In this document: positions 59,646 to 64,000 of the stretch, piece after piece
Layout of the letters: each line of letters starts with the position of its first letter
Position numbering within the stretch: position 1 is the first letter of the stretch
NCBI GenBank assembly: GCA_963921795.1
Contig: OY997641.1
Span: 73,363,272 to 73,427,271 of the forward strand
Direction: 5' to 3'
DNA length: 64,000 bases
Source: Nannobrachium achirus
Lineage: Eukaryota; Chordata; Actinopteri; Myctophiformes; Myctophidae
Notes under the pieces: generated by a model
Told to the model about the DNA's origin: nothing
Databases searched by the model: none
Seen by the model: the letters and a program-made list of their open reading frames with translations, nothing else
Translations under genes and position numbers: made by a program

Positions 59646-59862
59646 ATGGAGTCTGTACGGCTGAAGATAAATGAACACATGACGTCGGTGGGAGAGGAGA
59701 TATTGTGTGTTTTGGAAAAGCAACAAAGTGTTGATGTTTGTCGCGTGAAGCTCGATGTAGGAGTGTTTGTGTTGGAGCGCCTCCGTGCGGCCGCAGAGGT
59801 CATGTGCAACCTCTTCCAGAGAGAGATGGAGACACTACACAACACCCAACTACACACTGCAG
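59646..59862 (+). CDS. Exon 1 of fish-type C2H2 zinc-finger protein (unit C)
   Basis: Same 72-residue start as unit A (MESVRLKINEHMTSVGEEIL), with V for R and N for S as the visible changes (KLDVGVFVLERL, VMCNLFQRE). Donor CTGCAG|GTATGT at 59862/59863, phase 1, matching exon 2 at 63502. It lies behind the promoter-like cluster and is probably the expressed copy. The reading frame stays open through the whole downstream donor array to 60104, so use of later donors would add Thr/His-rich residues; the donor at 59985 keeps the phase. Confidence 0.75.
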
Positions 59863-60064
59863 GTATGTCTGTTACACACACAACACCACACTACACACTG
59901 CAGGTATGTCTGTTACACACACAACACCACACTACACCCTGCAGGTATGTCTGTTACACACACAACACCACACTACACCCTGCAGGTATGTCTGTTACAC
60001 ACACAGCACCACTACACACTGCAGGTATGTCTGTTACACACACAACACCACACTACACACTGCA
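59850..60064 (+). repeat. 41-bp tandem repeat with five copies of the exon 1 splice donor
   Basis: Identical GCAG|GTATGT donors end at 59862, 59903, 59944, 59985 and 60024. Units are CTACAC(A/C)CTGCAGGTATGT plus TACACACACAACACC. Unit A has two donors. Confidence 0.85.
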
Positions 60065-60452
60065 GTGTCTGTTACACTTAAACATACCTGTCTCGGAAGC
60101 TTAATTTCAAATATAAAGTGCTTATTCCATGGCCATAGATGTTGCAATTCTCTTCGGGTGGGTACAAGTAACCGTATCTTCAGTAGTGTTCAATAAAAAT
60201 GCATTTTAATCTGAATGGTGGCCATTTTCGGCTTATTTCCTCCATATGTTTCAACTGATTGATTGATTGATTGAAGACTTTATTAGAAGTTTGCATAGGA
60301 AAAGGTACAGTTTCATGACGGTACAGTTCACCGGTACAAGGTCTACTAAAAGGAGATCCTAGAAAAGACTAAGCTTATTTCCACAGGAAACCATTTAAGT
60401 ATCTCATATAACACTGAATGACAGACGAACTACGCAACCCTATCGGTTGGGG

Positions 60453-60606
60453 TTGTTTCGAGGTCCCAGTAGACAGAGGCTAACCTGCCAACGCGAGTGA
60501 ATGCTAACCTGCTCATGCAGGTGAATGCTAACCCAAAGCCTAAACCATTAAGCTTAAACCTAACCCCTACCCTTACCCTAACCAGACTACTGGGACCTCG
60601 AAACAA
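60453..60606. mobile_element. MITE with telomere-like core (unit C copy)
   Basis: TTGTTTCGAGGTCCCAGTAG / CTACTGGGACCTCGAAACAA; core TAACCCCTACCCTTACCC. Confidence 0.65.
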
Positions 60607-60654
60607 TAGAAATAACAAGATTCTGCCTTTGGTTGGGCAGGTGTACGGCACTCT

Positions 60655-60660
60655 GAAATG
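60655..60660 (+). other. Empty target site of the giant transposon (unit C)
   Basis: GAAATG in CACTCTGAAATGGCCACTC, uninterrupted. Confidence 0.9.
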
Positions 60661-60689
60661 GCCACTCTTTATTGAAAGATACGGAAGGT

Positions 60690-60920
60690 AAGGGCGGCAG
60701 TGGCTCAGGGGTAGAGAAACCGTCATTAGAACACAGAGGGTTCCCGAAGGATTCCCAGTTTGATCCCGGACTCCCTCAGAGTTGGTGTTGAAGAGTCCTT
60801 GAGCAAGAACCCCTGGTTGCTCCCGATGAGCAGGTTGGTGCCTTGAATGGGTGAATGTAAATCTATGTAAAGCACTTTGGATAAAGTCGCTATATAAATG
60901 CACCATTTACCATTTAAGGG
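60690..60920 (+). mobile_element. tRNA-derived SINE (unit C copy)
   Basis: Same position and sequence as in unit B. Confidence 0.65.
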
Positions 60921-61593
60921 TACTTCTGCGGGCCTGAAGAGAATTGTAGAATCAGTGGTCATCGAGTAAGCACTTTATATTTCATATATTTATATTTATA
61001 GATCAGGCTTTTGCTGTGGTAGCCTATATCCCTACTCTCTCTCTCATAATGTTCATAGGGCTCAATAGTGGGCATGTTTGTCCCACTACAACCAGACAGG
61101 TTAAAAGTATCAATTTCAGACATATATTTCCAACAACCTCTTGAATAAAAAAAAAGAAAAGCTGAAACTACCGAACGAAACCACTTTGCACAGTGAAATC
61201 GATGGTTAGTTAATCGAAGGATAGTCGCTCAGTCGTAAGTTGTAACTCATGACATGAGTTTTGTTTGTAGTAGTCCCATACATACATCATTGTGTTCATG
61301 CTTAGCTGCACACTTCTCAAAATGAAAATCAAAACATATCGGGTGAGACTGATTCATCAACAAAAGAAGTCATGCCCATATGGGCTGTCCAGATATGGGC
61401 ATGAAAGGGACAAGGACTGACAGATATGTATGGTCATATCAGTTGGATTGGCGGTGCGACAGAGGTGTGAGTGCTCCATTGTGGCCCAAACTCTTGACCT
61501 ATTGCAGCGAAAATAGCTTACATCAGGATGGGGACAATTAATTTATCTCTTAGAACAAGTAGTGACTGATCCTTTCAACTGAACAAAACATAC

Positions 61594-62399
61594 TTAAAGG
61601 ACCTACACCATGAATTTTCACTTTTTCTATTTTAAAACCTTTTTTTGGGGTCCCACTGGCACCTTCTATCCTCACAAAGTCCTATTTCTGACCGTTGTGT
61701 CTTTCTCTGGTTTTGGGCAGACAGAGATGAAAAGCTTTCCACGGGTTCTCAGAACAGTGCTGTTCTGAGAGTTGACGAGAGTGAAAAAAAATAAAAAATA
61801 AAAAAATGCAATGCAGAGTCAAAAAAAAAAATTTTTTTTAAAATTTTTTTTTTCAAAACTTTTCAAAAAAAAACATTTTTTCAAAAATCTTTTTTTTCAA
61901 TTTTTTTTTTCAAAAAACTTTTTCAAAAACTTTTTTTTTCAAAAAACTTTTTCTTTTTCAAAAAACTTTTTCTTTTTCAAAAAACTTCTTTTTTTTTCTG
62001 GAAAAACCCCACTAGATGCGCCCCTGAGCAAACAGAGGCCGTTTTGGTATTGCAGCTGGAGAGCCTCATTATAGTAGAGCTAGAACAAACAAAAAGAATG
62101 GTCAGAGTGTTTTTTGAGGGTTAAAACCTGTCTAATGCCTCATTCACACTACAGATATATAGTTGAACGTTTTGCTTGGTAATTCAATGTAATCTCAATG
62201 GAAACCAGCTTTAAAGCTTTCAAAGCTTCGTTCTCAGGATGGCCTGTATCTTTAAAGCTGGTTTCCATTGAGATTACATTGAATTACCAAGCAAAACGTT
62301 CAACTATATATCTGTAGTGTGAATGCAGCTTAAGACTCAATTTTGAGCATATATTTATACAAAAAATATAGTTTTAAAAGCATGGTGTAGGCCCTTTAA
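61594..62399. mobile_element. TTAA-target element in unit C
   Basis: TTAAAGGACCTACACCATGA ... GCATGGTGTAGGCCCTTTAA. Units A and B lack it (CATAGTAAACG/CATACTAAACG). It contains an A/T homopurine-pyrimidine run with (TTTTTCAAAA)-type repeats at 61820-61998, and a hairpin at 62141-62332 with about 80-bp arms (ACGTTTTGCTTGGTAATTCA). Confidence 0.75.
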
Positions 62400-62406
62400 C
62401 GTTTAT

Positions 62407-63421
62407 AGTTGTCTCCACCAGCCGAAGGCATGGGGGAGAGTATGTTTTTTCCCCTTTGTCCGTTGGCCTGGTCGCTGCCAAAGTGAGCACACACATTCCC
62501 TGGATGCCAATCTAGAACCTCTGCCCCACATTTTTCAAATGGGCCTTTTCTAGCGCCACCTAGTGGCCGATGTTCACAAAAAAAAATTCTGTGCGCTACT
62601 CTTACAGATTTTGGCCAAAAATCCTACAAATCAGTAGGCAGTATCTCGACAGTCATGTGATCGACACGGATCTGTCCGATTTTGCATATTCCATCCTGAT
62701 AAGATTGGCTTCCAAAGTTTGTAGGATTGAGCCGTTTTGAACAAAATGCCTCAAATCACAAATGCAAAGTGCAATTATCATGAAATCGCGCACACACGTT
62801 CCCACTAGGCCGAGGAAGAAATGCCACTTATTGATTTTTAAATCAGCCTCATGGTGGCGCTATAACAGGCCGATTTGTGGTTTTACATATAACTCCACCG
62901 TTTCAAACTTTGTAAGCGCACTCCCTAGAGGCTAAGGATAAACCTTTGCCAAATTTTTGGATATTACTCCTTGAGATTTTATCCAAAAATCACGCAAATC
63001 GGTACACAGTAACTCTATAGTCATGTGATCAAGTTCGATCCGTCTGATATTTCATATTCCATCCTGATTGGCTAATATTAGCTTCCAAAGTTTGCAGGAT
63101 TGCTCAGTTTTTGAACAAAATGCCTCAAATCATCAACGCAGCTTGCAATTACCATAAAACTTGCCACACATATTCCCACTAGGTCAAGGTACAAATGCTA
63201 CCTTTTTCACATTGGCCTGTTATAGCGCCACCAGCAGGTAGACTTGAGAAAAACACATTTTTGGAACACAATGCTTCAAATCATGCATGCAGCGTCCGAT
63301 TGCCATGAATGATCTAACGTGAAGAACGTATGCCACCCTTTTTACATTGGCCTATTATACAGTAGCACCACCAGGACGCACGGCCTGGTGGAGACCTGTG
63401 CTCGGAAGAGCACTGCTTCTA
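62407..63421. mobile_element. 1.0 kb insert with GTCTCCACCAG ends in unit C
   Basis: Units A and B read straight through (TCTATAGTTTGATTTGATTA in B). Ends GTCTCCACCAGCCG / CGGCCTGGTGGAGAC are inverted. TAGCGCCACC-type motifs recur inside and resemble those of the repeat at 47101-49650. Family unknown. Confidence 0.55.
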
Positions 63422-63501
63422 GTTTGATTTGATTATGTCATGGTATAATATACGGTTGCTGCATGGTAACCAAAAGTTCTTTCTACTGGTGATTTCCACA
63501 G

Positions 63502-63645
63502 AGCACCACAGGGAGAGTTCTACAGAGTCTAGAGAGATGGCCTCCCAAACATATTCAACGTTGTCAGAGGAACAGCGAGAGATGGACAAGGGACGTGGAC
63601 TGTTGGATGCAACGATGCAACCTGTAGTGAAGTTGTACAGGATAG
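63502..63645 (+). CDS. Exon 2 of the zinc-finger protein (unit C)
   Basis: 144 nt, acceptor TTTCCACAG|AG, donor AGGATAG|GTATGT, phase 1 to 1; reads EHHRESSTESREMASQTYST after joining to 59646-59862. One visible change from unit A is S for R in the first part. Together with exon 1 and the promoter cluster it forms the intact 5' half of a gene whose finger exon is outside the window. Confidence 0.65.
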
Positions 63646-64000
63646 GTATGTAGTGTTTTATTTACTTTACAACCTGTAGTGAAGTTGTACAGGATAGTTA
63701 TGTACTGTTTTATTTACTTTACAACCTGTTGTAAAGTTGTACAGGATAGGTATGTACTGTTTTATTTACTTTACAACCTGTAGTAAAGTTGTACAGGATA
63801 GGTATGTACTGTTTTATTTACTTTACAACCTGTAGTGAAGTTGTACAGGATAGGTATGTACTGTTTTATTTACTTTACAACCTGTAGTAAAGTTGTACAG
63901 GATAGGTATGTACTGTTTTATTTACTTTACAACCTGTAGTAAAGTTGTACAGGATAGGTATGTAGTGTTTTATTTACTTTACAACCTGTAGTAAAGTTGT
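63619..64000 (+). repeat. 52-bp tandem repeat with repeated exon 2 splice donors (at least 7 copies)
   Basis: Unit AACCTGTAGTAAAGTTGTAC plus AGGATAG|GTATGTACTG and TTTTATTTACTTTAC. Donors end at 63645, 63749, 63801, 63853, 63905 and 63957; the second copy (63697) has GT changed to TT. The array continues past the window end. Confidence 0.9.

Larger units (their letters stand above)
59573..64000 (+). repeat. Duplicated ZNF gene unit C (runs off the window)
   Basis: Collinear with units A and B from TTAGTTTCATGGTGG to the exon 2 donor array. It keeps exon 1, exon 2 and the promoter-like segment, so it is the most complete 5' half; the finger exon must lie beyond 64000. Confidence 0.8.

Noticed and set aside
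60430-60906. 158-codon minus-strand frame (also 30863-31276 and 5948-6178)
   Set aside because: It crosses the SINE and the telomere-like MITE in antisense; no independent conservation of a protein.

Overview
The window is nuclear DNA of a ray-finned fish, almost certainly a teleost. The evidence is an RTE/Rex3-like LINE tail, a tRNA-derived SINE ending in a GCGCTTTGGATAAA-type tail, many hAT, Tc1/mariner and TTAA-target elements, TG/CA microsatellites, and a C2H2 zinc-finger gene whose N-terminal exons look like the fish poly-zinc-finger families. Nothing is bacterial. Genes are split by introns and most of the sequence is nested transposons, so most long open frames are chance.

The backbone is a duplicated zinc-finger (ZNF) gene neighbourhood present as three paralogous units: A (about 2033-8408), B (about 10307-35354, followed by its finger exon at 36266-37356) and C (from about 59573 to the window end). 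Exon 1 survives in A and C, exon 2 in A, B and C, and the seven-finger terminal exon once. All three exon types join in phase (1452 nt, 483 codons plus stop). A hAT transposase remnant sits at the A/B junction. Comparing the units gives empty sites that prove many insertions.

The main discovery is at 11656-31027: a 19.4 kb DNA transposon inside unit B. It has identical outer ends (TACGGAGCCCCGCAGTGG), a 6-bp target duplication (GAAATG), and intact empty sites in unit A (5049-5054) and unit C (60655-60660). Its terminal inverted repeats are 3.6 kb (left) and 4.2 kb (right). The 11.6 kb centre holds two convergent spliced genes. On + is a D,D,E integrase-fold transposase resembling bacterial IS3 OrfB, best matched from memory to the eukaryotic IS3EU superfamily. 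On - is an 819-residue HECT-type E3 ubiquitin ligase with a SAM-like N-terminus. The inverted repeats carry duplicated leader-exon-like cassettes (two left, three right) that face inward, one set ahead of each gene. The element also contains a deleted second transposase copy, a 277-bp tandem array, two different palindromic TTAA elements at the same position of two array units, two Tc1/mariner-type insertions and a telomere-motif miniature element.

Outside it, from left to right: the 3' end of a multicopy conserved gene (3-701), the LINE tail, unit A, hAT transposase, unit B with the giant element and ZNF exon, a Tc1-type foldback (39661-40432), unresolved sequence with microsatellites, a 1.07 kb palindrome (45169-46234), a repeat with tRNA-like segments (47101-49650), a decayed reverse-transcriptase C-terminus (about 49.9-51.0 kb), a 350-bp satellite interrupted by a TTAA element (51.1-54.3 kb), a 367-bp TRIM-like LTR element (54969-55335), a 3.0 kb element with tandem-repeat termini (56157-59173), and unit C with a promoter-like cluster of CTCF, NRF1 and ETS motifs.
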